A DNA stretch of 64,000 nucleotides, taken from NCBI GenBank assembly GCA_032622095.1, contig CP136069.1, positions 68,409,319 through 68,473,318 on the forward strand, in the 5' to 3' direction. The notes under the pieces were generated by a model that saw only the letters and a program-made list of their open reading frames with translations, was not told where the DNA came from and did no database searches. This document shows, piece after piece, positions 23,301-32,382 of the stretch (positions are counted from its first letter, which is position 1; every line of letters begins with the position of its first letter). Position numbers and translations under genes: made by a program. The stretch is from Siphonodentalium dalli (taxonomy: Eukaryota; Mollusca; Scaphopoda; Gadilida; Siphonodentaliidae).

Positions 23301-26300
23301 GATCATAGAGTAACTCCCTGACTACCATATTGGCATCCACCCTGTATCCAGTTGATATTTTGTTTTATCATAATGGACCAGAATAGCCACAGATTATGGT
23401 ACATCTCGGTTCCGTCTCAAAGTTGTGTCCATTTCCTTTCAATAATATGGCCAGAATCACAAAATAGGTTCTCGGCAAAATTCCATACTTTAAAATGAAT
23501 TTGTCATGCCCAATACGGAACTGGGACAATCAGAATAGAACATATAGTTGTCAGTTAATTAACTAACACGTATAATAACCAAGTGAGTCACAATTTACTA
23601 CCTTTTCGATAACACAGAGAATAGTGTTCGGGATATATGTAAAAAAAAACTTTTTTACAAATTTGGTTGCCATTTTGGAAGCCATCTTGAGCAATTTGGT
23701 CTATAAATACCGTAGTGTGACACATTTAAGATAGACCAAAACAATAAACACATTTGAATCCAAAGACAGTTACATTTTACTTGAAAACATGGTCCATACC
23801 TGAAAAGTAAATTTTTGCCGATATTTATGTCAAGTTTTTGAGAGAAAAGTCCAATATTTTTGGTGATGTCAGTGGTGACAATAGTAACAATTAACCATGG
23901 TGCATCAGACATGTTAGTATTCAATGTATATGAGACAGAATAGCCAATTTTATACATCAACCACAACTTGTAAGCGATTGCAGGACACGCTGGGGCAATA
24001 TTTACCATTTTCCATATTTTGGCGGCCATTTTGAGCCAAAGTAAGAATTTTGGTTCCAATGAGTTGGAATATTCATAGGTAATGATATGCCTCACTTAGA
24101 TTACAAAGTTCTGTTCATTTCTTGTTGAAATGTGACTAGAATCCCAATTGTTATTTTTTGTGAAATTTTATACCACGTTCTAAAAAAACGAATTTTTGAG
24201 GGAAGGGGCTAGGACTCCAATAATTGCATATTGAATTGCTCCAATGATCAGTTAATATACAAAACACAAAATAAAGTCATATTACTCAACCAGTTCCAAA
24301 CAGCATGAACTGATCTAGAAGATATTTGTGGAAAAAAAAACGTCATATTTTCAACTTAATCCTGATTCACAGAACTTTCAACCGGTTGTGATTTCATGAA
24401 GAGCGTTTATTTATTAAATAACATACTTGTCAATATATGTATAGCAGATGATGAGATAGTTCTGACAGAAAGGTCACGAGGGGTGATTCAAATAACAAAG
24501 TATTCCCATGTTCATGAGATTATATGTATAACGAGTGTGAAATATGGTTCGATATTGACTTACTGTATTTTCGCGGCAATAAAAACAGTATGTGACTTTA
24601 AGTTGATTTTATGGGTTAAATATGGGTCAAAGGCAGCGACAGGCACCCTTATTGGATTCAGCATACTTGAATTATGCTAGAAAACATAGTTTCATGCTTT
24701 TCCCCAAAAATGCCTCTATGGTTCTAGTATTCCACTAATGTAGCTTTTCCGACCAGACTAAGGCCCAAATTGGGTAACATATGTTTGAACCAACAAGAAC
24801 GTAAGCAGTTACTAAATGGATATACAATTTATTAGGTAACATTTTACCCAACGCGATTTAGAGTGTACATTATTCAACCCTTTACCCAACAAAACGGCCA
24901 AAAACGCCCAAATTAAGCTTCCACAGCCTAAAATATCTTCGGTCTGTCTCAATAACACCATACAAATATGGATATCATTGGAACCGGTTCATTGATCACA
25001 TTGTGATGGTTACGGTTATGCCCTGTGCCAATGCATTCTCTGATATATGCGAGTCGACCGTAGGTCGCCTCGCATATATAAGAGAATGCATTGGCCTCAA
25101 AAAATTCTTTTTAACACTTTTTACCATTTTTTCTTACATTCTTTAACAATTTTATAATTTGTTCTTACATTTTTTAACAATTTTTATAATATTTTTCTAC
25201 ATTCTTTGACAATTTTATCATTTTTAATATGTGTTAAGCCATTGCATTCTCTTATATTATGCGAGGCGACCTATGGTCGACTCGCATATATAAGAGAATG
25301 CATTGGCACAGGGCCGTTCTGTTGGGTAAAGTATTTAAATTCGCGCAGTAATCTATTTTTCGCTGAGTTTTAAATTAGCGAACTTTGAATTCGCACACCG
25401 TGCTGCGCGAATTAAAAACTGATAAAAATTATGTTCGTATATGTCTATTATCTGTCTACCTGTTGGCCGCGTGTATTTGAAAGATGTATCGTTCGGTTGA
25501 CATATAATTAACTCAGATTTTATGACCATGCATGCACGGTGCTATTCCAGGATTGTGGATATAGAGTCGTGCTTGTTTGTTTGTTTTTGTGCACCGTCAA
25601 CCGGGACTATGTGTATGAGTTGTACCAGCAACGCAACATCGAAGATTTTACCACGATTAATCACTTTACAATTTGAGTAATGCATGGTGTTGAGGTTGGT
25701 TGTGTGAATGTGAATACAATTGCCTATTCGCGATCCAATTGTCCGTAATTCATTAACTATGTAACTCATTAACACAACCCTCTTATTTTCCCTGTTGAAA
25801 TTAGGTTAAAACTCAGGAGGTGTACTACTTGTCTCTCAGTTTGAAATTCGCGCACCGATGGGTTATAACTTGTGAAGAGATCACTTACTGTCAAGGTCGT
25901 AGAGATCGAAGGATGCATCAAGCTCAAGTGACGAGAATACTCCGTTCATGGGGTTGATATCCAGCGACATGAACATCGATAGAGCCGTTTCATTGTAAGG
26001 CTCCAGATGGGGTCTGAAATGCACATAATGTGGCATTGTGAGTGTCCAAATGGGGTGTGAAGCAGAGACATATGGTATTATGATGCTCCAAAATGGGGTC
26101 TACAAAGTAAGATAGGTGGTGCAAGTATGAGGCTCCTAAACGGATTCTGGAGGGAAGACATGCTGCACACTAAGAATCCAAATGGGTGGGGCATTTAATA
26201 ATAAAATTATCTAATTCCTGACCGAGACACATATGTATTTTCATCCGTGGCAAACAGCTCGCGAAAATAAAAAAAAACTCGTTCACTAGTGAGATAGTTT

Positions 26301-28729
26301 TACATCTAGCTATCCACTCAAAACACTCTTTACAGGTCAGGTACATCCTGATTAAACTATTATTGTTTATTCAATTATAAGCGGTAAGCATGAATGCCGC
26401 CGTTACAAGGGGCATAACCCAACATCATTTAAAAAATGATTGAAAAACAGTGTCATACTAAATCGGTACCATGTTTCTTTATGTGACAAAATAACTTGTC
26501 TCGATCTGTGCGAAATAATAGTCCTGATAGCACATGACCAGGAAGTCAACTAACAGTCAATTGGTCTAAAGTGTGTTCTGAGTGAGCGGTTGAGTGATAA
26601 TTTTAATGTCATTTAGAAAGGTAACCTCGTGTCATATTAACTAAAATAAGCCAGCGCAAATGGCTGCAAAACAAATTCTATCGGGAGACTGAACATTTGC
26701 TGTAAAGATGCTACGAGTATGATTTTGCCGTGCACTGGAATGCGCATTCCCATAGTTTCCCCAAAAACATGGAAATATTGGTGGATTTAGCACTGTCAAA
26801 TTCAACATTAATAGTTAAATATGACTATAGTAGTTGAATTCAGGATGTGCCTGACTTGAACAAAACTATATATGCTCTAAGTGTCTGTGGCGTGAAAGGG
26901 AACTTCTCGTGCTTGTGTCCAAACAAGGGAGTTGAATTGCGAGATATGTGGTATTATAGTGGTTCAAGCAGACCGCAAAAAAACAAACATTGTAAGGCTC
27001 CAAATGGGTTCAGAAAAGCATGATATGGGGGAATTGTCAGGATCCAGATTGGGTCTGAATGGCAGCATAGGTGGCTTTATCAGGTTCCAAATGGGACCTG
27101 CGTGGAAGCGCCGTGGCATTTTAAGGTAAAATATGATGTCTGAAAGGTAATATACAGGTCATGCACATCCTGAATTCAACTATTATAGTTTAACTTTACA
27201 GTGCTAAATCCCCCATTTCTCTATGTTTGGGGAAACTATCCCTATGCACAGCCAACATACGCTCGTATTAACATTACAGCACATTTTCAGTCTCCTGATG
27301 TAATTTGTTTCTGCAACCTTTTGCGCTGGTTTATTTTAGTTAATACTGACACACGTTTGCCTTTCTAAATGACTAATATTATTACTCACCCGCTCATTCA
27401 TAACACACTTTAGACCAATTGGCTGTTAGTTGACCTTCTGGTCATGTGCTATCATGACTATTTTTTTCGCACAGATCGAGACACGTTATTTTTTTCACAT
27501 AAAGAACATGGTACCGATTTAGTATGAGACTGTTTTCAATCAATTTGTTTGAAATATGATGTTGGGCTAGCTATGCCTCTTGTATCGAATTCTCAGAACG
27601 GCGACATTCATATTTACCTATTATAGTTGAATTCAGGATGTCCCTGACCTGATATATGTGGTGACATTATAACGTTCAAAATGTGGCGGCCCCTGCAAAG
27701 GTAAATCATGCCATGAATTTCTACTCTGGCTAACGCCTGTAAAGATCATATTCCACAAGCACAAAACTTTGGAACTTTTTGATGTTTTGACAGGGAACCT
27801 TATAAAGTCGAAAAAATTACGCGGGAAATTTCTTAGTTATTATGTGTTCCTTAATAATGTACTTTACTGTCGGTGAAGGTACCAACTCGAACTTTCACGA
27901 TTTAAAAAAGTTTGTGGGCGATTTTGCTTTGCGTCGCTTACAATTATAGAATTTCTCCAGGTTAATTAATTCATTGTTTGCAGTGAAGTACATTATTAAT
28001 ACTAACTAAGAAATATATTCCGCGCATTATTTTTCGACTTTATAAGGTTCTCTGTCAAATCTTCAAAAGGTTCCCAGGTTTTGTACTAGTGGAATATGAT
28101 ATCTTGTACGGGCGTAACCAGAGTAGAGATTCATGGCATGATATACTGCAAATCAGGATATGTGACATAGTGTGGCCCTTAATGGAATGTGAAAAGCAAG
28201 ATAATGTGGCATCGTAAGACAGTCAACTTGATTATATCTGAATGTTTTCTTGTCAGAACGTTTAGTTGGTGGAACATTTTGTATTAATTGGCGGCAAACG
28301 AACAATGATAACCTATCTTCGAGAAGAGAGGTGACTTTAAAATATGTATTCTAACACAGATGAGCATCAGAATTATTTAAGAGAATCACAATTAATGTTC
28401 TTGTGGTCATATTCGTGAGATGTTTATTGGCGAGAAGTACAGTAATGCCCTAATTAATCGACTCCATAACCACAGCAGAATTATAGGTAACTTTTCAGGA
28501 TTTAGTCGGAAATATGGCTTGTTGCCATTCATCGGAAAGCTCTCGTGGAGGGCTTTCCGATGAATGACAACAAGCCATATATTTCCGACTAAATCCTGAA
28601 AAGTTACCCATAATTATGCTGTGGTTATGGAGTCGATTAATTAGGGCATTACTGTAAATAACAATATAATTATAATACTCACGGTAGAGCACCGGACACG
28701 CCCGTGATAAGAAACAGGAAAGCGATCAT
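11302..28729 (-). CDS. Gene A: secreted four-EF-hand protein, five exons
   Basis: Exons, in order: 28729-28683, 26013-25889, 16917-16753, 13704-13658, 11340-11302. All junctions are GT-AG and phases are 2,1,1,0; the spliced frame is 140 codons plus TAA. Residues 1-14 are a signal peptide (MIAFLFLITGVSGA). EF-hand loops: a 13-residue non-canonical loop at 34-46 (DINPMNGVFSSLE), then 55-66, 90-101 and 110-121, the last (DVDHSGSVTYEE) canonical. The tail ends LLYTLDHIIDHS. The protein should be exported and bind calcium mainly through EF-hands 2-4. Gene B is a paralogue with the same exon plan. An acceptor 18 bases before the ATG suggests an upstream non-coding exon. Introns are full of transposons. 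Role is inferred; secreted EF-hand proteins occur in molluscan shell-forming tissue. An intracellular calmodulin relative is unlikely because of the signal peptide. Confidence 0.85.
11548..11962. mobile_element. Hairpin MITE, copy 1 (~415 bp)
   Basis: Long inverted arms starting GATCATGCCACGAATCT and ending CATGACATGATC; the copy at 27704-28143 has the same arms. Lies in intron 4 of gene A. The short frames inside are not genes. Confidence 0.7.
11963..12699. other. Intron 4 of gene A, no other gene
   Basis: Holds a C tract (12408-12418) and an (ATA)n microsatellite at about 12606-12625. Nothing else is recognised. Confidence 0.5.
12721..12930 (+). mobile_element. piggyBac-type MITE, copy 2
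   Basis: Begins TTAT-CCTTTCATGG and ends GAAGGG-TTAA, with two TATATAAGAGAATGCA palindromes. TTAA duplications and C3 ends are piggyBac hallmarks; no transposase is encoded. Confidence 0.7.
13036..13640. repeat. ~0.6-kb unit with ~100-bp inverted ends
   Basis: The left end (TCACCCCTGGTCAAGTGGTC ... GAATTGCTGTGGTG) is repeated inverted at 13541-13640 (CACCATAGCAATTCAGCAGG ... ACCTGACCGGG). Related single ends occur at 10600, 40617, 45125 and 45558. Confidence 0.65.
13271..13463 (+). repeat. 93-bp tandem duplication
   Basis: Two near-identical copies beginning CGAATAACCATCTTGATTAT. The length is a multiple of three, so an 86-codon frame stays open through it, but nothing else supports coding. 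The sister block at 10860 has only one copy. Confidence 0.8.
13658..13704 (-). CDS. Gene A exon 4 (second half of EF-hand 4)
   Basis: TTTTCTTTTTTCAG acceptor and CAG|GTTAGT donor flank 47 bases encoding SGSVTYEEYINFMAQ. The loop begins DVD in exon 3. Exon 4 of gene B is also exactly 47 bases. Confidence 0.88.
13705..14035. other. Start of intron 3 of gene A
   Basis: AT-rich intron sequence with no recognised repeat. Confidence 0.5.
14036..14735 (-). repeat. Right arm of the ~4.8-kb inverted-repeat structure
   Basis: Reverse complement of 9945-10233, interrupted by the expanded minisatellite at 14068-14515. The arms span gene A exons 5 and 4. Confidence 0.8.
14068..14515 (+). repeat. 29-bp minisatellite, 15 copies
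   Basis: Unit GTGTGTTAAACTGTTAAGTT followed by AGTATTCGG. Units differ mainly at one A/G position (ATTCAGG or ATTCGGG). Copy 3 is separated by a second ATGGACTTGTTCGG block. The left arm carries one unit only. Confidence 0.95.
14736..15867. other. Intron 3 of gene A, no other gene
   Basis: The short frames at 14779-15197 lack any domain. A CAAGATGGCCGCTGGCGG block near 15367 resembles the motif in the inverted-repeat elements at 20.2 and 35.8 kb. Confidence 0.5.
15868..16015. mobile_element. Hairpin MITE-like element
   Basis: Arms of about 53 bp (ATATGTAGCTAGTGTCGTCG ... and its inverted partner ... GATGACATTAGCTACATAT) around a 30-base loop. No coding content. Confidence 0.75.
16016..16752. 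other. Intron 3 of gene A, with a short 20-bp tandem repeat
   Basis: Three copies of GTTCGCACCTGGATACCATT at about 16674-16736, close to the exon 3 donor. Repeated CTAATAAAGCTA blocks at 16390-16450. No gene. Confidence 0.6.
16753..16917 (-). CDS. Gene A exon 3 (EF-hands 2 and 3)
   Basis: 165 bases between TTTATTTTCAG and GATC|GTGAGT. Encodes SMTVSREEYVNHVDK (end of EF-hand 2), then the loop DYDDDNILRKDD of EF-hand 3 and FQYFFKLLDVD, the start of EF-hand 4. The matching gene B exon is also 165 bases. EF-hand 3 ends in Asp instead of Glu in both genes. Confidence 0.9.
16843..17187 (-). repeat. 124-bp tandem duplication of the 5' half of exon 3 with its acceptor
   Basis: Units 16843-16966, 16967-17090 and 17091-17187 (partial). 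Each carries the branch/acceptor region and about 25 codons of exon 3 up to HELHAYS, then breaks off without a donor. The outermost copy has changed SREEY to SHDEY and HAYS to HPYS. The extra acceptors start at 17041 and 17165. Confidence 0.92.
17188..17496 (-). other. Possible relic of a MADF/SANT-like domain
   Basis: A minus-strand frame includes LWSNIAAMIGLSAD and, further on, a basic helix-like stretch ending YRDYVQ. The spacing recalls a MADF/SANT domain (W..IA...GLS ... YR). There is no gene context and it fuses to the duplicated exon fragment, so this is a weak call. Confidence 0.15.
17497..18779. other. Intron 2 of gene A, no other gene
   Basis: G tracts at 17497-17506 and 18007-18018. 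No credible frame or clear repeat. Confidence 0.5.
18780..18854 (+). mobile_element. Helitron 3' end
   Basis: CCTGGGCAACGCCGGG hairpin, 7-8 bases, then CTAG followed by host T at 18855: the canonical Helitron 3' terminus on the plus strand. The 5' part cannot be delimited. Confidence 0.6.
18855..19351 (+). mobile_element. Non-autonomous Helitron, ~0.5 kb
   Basis: Starts in TATTTTATATACACC with a (GTTT)n tract at 18890 and ends CCGAGCAACACCGGG ... CTAG followed by T at 19352. Abuts the preceding Helitron end, again head to tail. A G15 run lies inside at 19012. No protein is encoded. Confidence 0.6.
19352..20231. other. Intron 2 of gene A, no other gene
   Basis: A C tract at 19940-19951 and two AAGATGGC motifs at 20051 and 20213. 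Frames at 19491-19796 have no recognisable domain. Confidence 0.5.
20380..20830 (-). repeat. ~42-bp subrepeat array, inverted side
   Basis: About ten degenerate units with GTATAC and GGTGAATATGTATAC motifs, the reverse complement of the array at 21590-23330. Confidence 0.75.
20831..21589. other. Spacer between the two subrepeat arrays
   Basis: Single-copy AT-rich DNA with repeated CATATTATATGCC-like words (21105-21250). No gene. Confidence 0.5.
21590..23330 (+). repeat. ~42-bp subrepeat array, ~40 units
   Basis: Core GACCATATAGTCACTCC, then TGTATAC, then ATTCACCTCACCCATG, repeated at 40-43 bp intervals with heavy divergence. The Thr/His/Pro-rich frames (22433-22999 and others) are translations of the repeat. 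Confidence 0.9.
24358..25020. other. Intron 2 of gene A, no other gene
   Basis: The frame at 24396-24680 has no domain or splice context. Two stretches with GGGTAA/TTACCC words resemble 19430-19490. Confidence 0.45.
25021..25318. mobile_element. Paired-palindrome MITE (piggyBac-type family)
   Basis: Two ~68-bp palindromes (25027-25093 and 25237-25305) of the TATATAAGAGAATGCA type, the whole being inverted end to end (CCCTGTGCCAATGC ... GCATTGGCACAGGG). The TTAA ends seen in sister copies are not clear here. Confidence 0.6.
25319..25888. other. Intron 2 of gene A next to exon 2
   Basis: No repeat or credible frame recognised. Confidence 0.5.
25889..26013 (-). CDS. Gene A exon 2 (EF-hand 1)
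   Basis: 125 bases between GCATTTCAG and GACA|GTAAGT. Encodes PHLEPYNETALSMFMSLD, the loop region and LELDASFDLYDLD, which begins EF-hand 2. It is three bases longer than the gene B exon; the extra codon falls inside the EF-hand 1 loop, making it 13 residues and leaving Ile at the first ligand place if the loop is read back from Glu. Confidence 0.87.
25993..26200 (-). repeat. ~45-bp minisatellite that includes the exon 2 acceptor
   Basis: Units start GGCTCCAGATGGGGTCTGAA and vary upward into the intron (26043, 26089, 26134, 26176). The first unit overlaps the first ~20 coding bases and the acceptor of exon 2. More units lie at 26990-27125 and 27650-27700, separated by inserted MITEs. Confidence 0.7.
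26333..26857 (+). mobile_element. ~0.5-kb MITE, copy L
   Basis: Ends CAGGTCAGGTACATCCTGA and TCAGGATGTGCCTGACTTG are inverted repeats. The body is the reverse complement of 27155-27651. Inserted in the minisatellite of gene A intron 1. Confidence 0.75.
26858..27154 (-). repeat. Minisatellite segment between two MITEs
   Basis: Three further ~45-bp units (AAGGCTCCAAATGGGTTCAG and variants at 26993-27125) resembling the exon 2 acceptor, isolated by MITE insertion. The frame at 26932 is a by-product. Confidence 0.6.
27155..27651 (-). mobile_element. ~0.5-kb MITE, copy R (inverted relative to copy L)
   Basis: Ends CAGGTCATGCACATCCTGAA and TTCAGGATGTCCCTGACCTG. Shares GACCAATTGGCTGTTAGTTG and CACATAAAGAACATGGTACC with copy L in reverse complement. 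Confidence 0.75.
27704..28143. mobile_element. Hairpin MITE, copy 2 (~440 bp)
   Basis: Arms of ~165 bp: ATCATGCCATGAATTTCTAC at the left and GTAGAGATTCATGGCATGAT at the right. Same family as 11548-11962. Confidence 0.8.
28144..28437. other. Intron 1 of gene A
   Basis: A degenerate minisatellite unit (GGCCCTTAATGGAATGTGAA) at 28170-28225. No other feature. Confidence 0.5.
28440..28654. mobile_element. mariner-type MITE, near-perfect palindrome, copy 1
   Basis: 215 bp flanked by TA on both sides, starting CAGTAATGCCCTAATTAATC and ending with its inverse. Almost the whole element is a hairpin centred at 28547. TA duplications and CAGT ends point to Tc1/mariner. It stops 28 bases from the exon 1 donor of gene A. 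Confidence 0.85.
28683..28729 (-). CDS. Gene A exon 1 (signal peptide)
   Basis: ATG at 28729, 15 codons plus two bases, donor CC|GTGAGT. Encodes MIAFLFLITGVSGAL, with a hydrophobic core and small residues for cleavage after about residue 14. Gene B exon 1 ends in the same phase. Confidence 0.82.
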
Positions 28730-28747
28730 GGCGCTGTGTCACGTGAC

Positions 28748-29097
28748 CTGAAATTGATACGTATAATTATATATATGTAAATAAGTTAAAACATATGGTT
28801 GTTAATATTCTGAGCATCAGTAACTTTATCTACTGAAAATATAACATAACTTGCGAAGTTAAATTACTGGTTGGAATATTTCAACAGGAGTTCAGATGGT
28901 CTTGATTGTGAGACCATATACACTCCTCGTTGATGGGTGTCAATCGAAATCCAATTAGTTTCTTAAAAGTTAACTGACAAATGGACGGAAGTAGTCGCAC
29001 ATAATTATGGCTGAAGCAAAACTGCATGACTGTCATATATGTGCCACTGCGGAATCAAAATATGTTTCTAAATAAATGAAATACTTATATACTCACT
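28748..29097 (-). other. Candidate 5'UTR intron of gene A
   Basis: AA|GTGAGT at 29096 and TCAATTTCAG before 28747 would define a 349-base intron leaving an 18-base leader before the ATG, containing CACGTG. Gene B also has an acceptor just before its ATG. The upstream exon itself is not proven. Confidence 0.35.
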
Positions 29098-29186
29098 TGG
29101 TAGTTTTCAGAGCAAATTTATGAAGTCATAAAATAATTTAATTTGTTTAAAGATGGCATATCTCTCTTCTCTACAACACTCACAAC

Positions 29187-29198
29187 ACCACCACCACC

Positions 29199-29230
<32 letters not shown>

Positions 29231-29241
29231 CAACAACAACT
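29187..29241 (+). repeat. (CAC)n(CAA)n microsatellite
   Basis: About ten CAC/ACC followed by nine CAA repeats; the poly-His/poly-Gln frame is compositional. Confidence 0.95.
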
Positions 29242-30090
29242 GTTTGGAACGTCTCTATTGGAACTATTTGTATCATTATTGACAAAAATAACACAATATA
29301 ACACCAATGGCGTTGGAGTGGGTTATAATTTAAGAAATAAATGTTACCAAATTATGAAAATGTTCTCAAGAGTATACTAATATTATAGTATAATGAGAGT
29401 ATGAATGCGATATTATTCACAAAACGCATTTTGAGCGAGAGAAAATTCGATTTTGTTATGTTTTTGTGAAAAGCACGTTAGTTTGTTTCTCACCAGAGAG
29501 TCACCAAGTCATCCGTAAATTTCCTGAAATTGTCGGCTGTTGTCCCGAATCATCCGCGTAAACAACAACCACGTGTTCGCACAACACTTTAAACAGCACA
29601 AGGCTTAAACCTCTGTCCATCTGGTTCCGGAGCAAAATGCGCTATATCCGATTTTTCGTTCACATGACTTATCATAAACTCGAAAAACAATCGCGACGTA
29701 TATCGACACAAATGAATAATAAACAAGAAAAATGCTTAATGATAAACAAACTGTTCTGCGTATACTATTGAGATGCCATACCGTATATATTGCACCATCT
29801 GCCTATTTAGACATGCGCGCGCATTATACTACTTACGATTCACCATACTCTCGTAGTAAAGTCCTTATTTGGTATGTGACGTAATTGTATATATGTTATT
29901 TAGAACATGTGCGCAATTTACTGCGTACGATGTACGCTACTATCGTTGTAAATTCATTATTTGGTGTGTCGCATAATTAAACGTGTTAGGATAAAAACAC
30001 GAACTGGATTAACAACATTTAATCTTTTTGCAAACCAATCGTATCAGATACACGTTTTCTCTCTGATCACTCCCAAATCATGAAGTAACG
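29242..30090. other. No gene recognised, upstream of gene A
   Basis: AT-rich DNA; the gene A promoter should lie here or nearby but no clear core element is seen. Confidence 0.5.
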
Positions 30091-30092
30091 TA

Positions 30093-30305
30093 CAGTAATG
30101 CCCTAAGTAATCGACTCCTTAACCACAGCAGAATTATGGGTAACTTTTCAGGATTTAGTCGGAAATATGGCTTGTTGCCATTCATCGGAAAGCTCTCGGG
30201 GAGAGCTTTCCGATGAATGGCAACAAGCCATATTTCCGACTAAATCCTGAAAAGTTACCCATAAGTCTGCTGTGTTTAAGGAGTCGATTACTTAGGGCAT
30301 AACTG
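30093..30305. mobile_element. mariner-type MITE, copy 2
   Basis: TA-flanked 213-bp palindrome very similar to 28440-28654, starting CAGTAATGCCCTAAGTAATC. Confidence 0.85.
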
Positions 30306-30354
30306 TACGTGAGGTAGTATGGGTCCATTGAAATAAGACATGGTGCGGGAACAT

Positions 30355-31900
30355 GTCTCTATTCCGAAGGTTCGCTATTCCGAAGGTTCACTATTCCGAA
30401 GGTTCACTACTCCGAAGGTTCGCTATTCCGAAGGTTCTCTATTCCGAAGGTTCGCTATTCCGAAGATGTTTTTTTTAAAGGTTAATTCTATATTCAAGTA
30501 TTGAAGGGGTTCTTTATCACGAAGACTCTTTTTTTTATGAAGGAAACAACATAAAACATTGAAACAATAAATGTCATTTTTTTATTTTTTCGCGGGTTTC
30601 CTTGAGATTTAATGTAATTACGTATGACGTTATTTTCCAATACATAATCACGTCAGGCAGCCCACACAATTGCTCTTTCCATGCGATTTAATGTCATCGC
30701 GTATGGCGTTATATCTCAATAATCTTACAGGCAACAATACGCCAGCTAAAGGTAGAAAGATATTGTATTACTCTTCAAGTTGATGTATTCCCTGTAAAAA
30801 ATGGTTCAGAAAAACTCAGGTTATGAGCACAGGTCTTATAGGCAACAATACGCCAGCTAAAGGCGGGATTAAAATAGCGGGACTATAACTCTTAATGAAT
30901 ACTGCGAAGCAGAATGTCGTTGAATAGACGGGTATATATGAGTTGAACCTAACTGCAATTGTGAATTTGTATTGAATTGTAAGGCCCACTTAATTTTCGA
31001 GTCATCGGCTATTTTTTATAGTGCCTTGATATCAGGTTTTAAACACAATCTGTGCCATAAAATATGATTAAAACACTATATATAGTTCATCACCATTCCA
31101 AACGTCTGTATCAGAAGATGCCCCTAGAGAAATAGAAAACATCTTAAATCATAAAAAGATTCCCCCGTTATATGTCATGGCTCTCAGAATGCAACAGAAT
31201 TCAACCTAATGTATTTTCAATTGAAGGGGAATAACATTATCTTTAAAATATAGAGTTACCCCCCTCCATTGAAAATAATACACTTTACTTTGCGCAACAA
31301 AACCAGATGAACCTTAAGCACAAAAACAAGTCGTTAACCATGAGTTAACTCAACAAAAACAACATGTTCACAGTTTATTACACCGGATAAGCTGATAACA
31401 CAGTGTTATAGAGCTTCATATTTCAAATGGTATATATATAGATCTCATATATTTTATATATGTGATCTGGGGGTTCGAAAATTAAGTGGGCCTTGAATGT
31501 TGATGTTTTTTTTTTCAAATACAGATTGCCAGTTCGGAAAAACTATATCTCTTACATGTAGTTTATTTCAGTCATCGTGTTTTTAACTTTCCATAATGAA
31601 CGATAAACTGATACTCTTTTCTTGCTATTAATAAAGATATCTAGGACAATTTGGGAATTAGAAGTAGATGTATAAATGTACTATATATGAATACTAGCGT
31701 AATCGTATTTTTCATTCATCGTGTGGTTTTTGTGGTGGGGTGCAAATTTTGATTAATTTCTGGTTAAATACGCCCAGAATAGAAAACCTTCGGAATAGCG
31801 AACCTTCGGAATAATGAACCTTCGGAATAGGGAACCTTCGGAATAATGAACCTTCGGAATAGCGAACCTTCGGAATAATGAACCTTCGGAATAGAGAACC
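30355..31900. mobile_element. Foldback-like element with 16-bp subrepeat ends
   Basis: At 30355-30472 the unit CTATTCCGAAGGTTCG is repeated about seven times; at 31783-31900 the inverse unit AACCTTCGGAATAGCG is repeated about seven times. TACGCCCAGAATAGAAAACC borders the right array and recurs inverted beside the array at 61013-61110. A MITE is nested inside. Confidence 0.7.
30981..31494. mobile_element. 514-bp MITE with GGCCCACTTAATTTTCGA ends
   Basis: AAGGCCCACTTAATTTTCGA at the left and TCGAAAATTAAGTGGGCCTT at the right form 20-bp inverted repeats. An older copy at 51311-52777 is split by a LINE. Confidence 0.8.
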
Positions 31901-32382
31901 CTACCCCATGGTGCGATTTGAATGAGACTGATGTGCATGCCGCCATGAATATGACCTTCGTCGGACTTATTATGTTTATTTATAGCTTTCTGTAACATGA
32001 TTTGGCTTTTGTTTACATATAGCACAGCGTTCGATCTTGTCAATACCATGCTATTTACGCGACATTTATGATTGGTAAAAGAACAATATATTTTAACATC
32101 CTTCTGTTTATACGGCGGTTTTAACTACTGTGTCTATTTTAACAGCTATATTCACCGCGAACGCCATCCGTATATATTAAAGGGTATATTTTGAATGATC
32201 TAACGTTCTATACAATGAGTAACATTTCATATTATATCCAAGTTAATGGGAAATGAAAGGAAGCGTTATTTCCTACAATGACTGATGTTACTGTTGATTT
32301 GGGAAAATTATTATTTTATACTGATGAATCAATTACAGAGATTTCCGCGAGAGATAGCTATAGAACACGTGTCCTGATCCTT
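31901..32382. other. No gene recognised
   Basis: AT-rich intergenic DNA without clear structure. Confidence 0.5.

Larger units (their letters stand above)
20232..24357. mobile_element. Foldback-like element with subrepeat arms
   Basis: End segments 20232-20352 and 24238-24357 are inverted copies (TTCTAGATCAGTTCATG, TTTGGAACTGGTTGAGTAAT). Inside, ~42-bp subrepeats lie in opposite orientations on the two sides. Long inverted arms made of tandem subrepeats are the Foldback/Galileo pattern, but no transposase is present and the two sides differ greatly in size. It sits in intron 2 of gene A. Confidence 0.55.

Noticed and set aside
24396-24680. 94-codon frame in intron 2 of gene A
   Set aside because: AT-rich composition, no domain, no splice sites and no conserved feature.
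26333-27651. One large Foldback element
   Set aside because: Each arm has its own pair of inverted ends and the spacer is host minisatellite, so two MITE insertions explain it better.
29107-29380. Poly-His/poly-Gln and poly-Trp/Cys frames
   Set aside because: Both strands of one CAC/CAA microsatellite.
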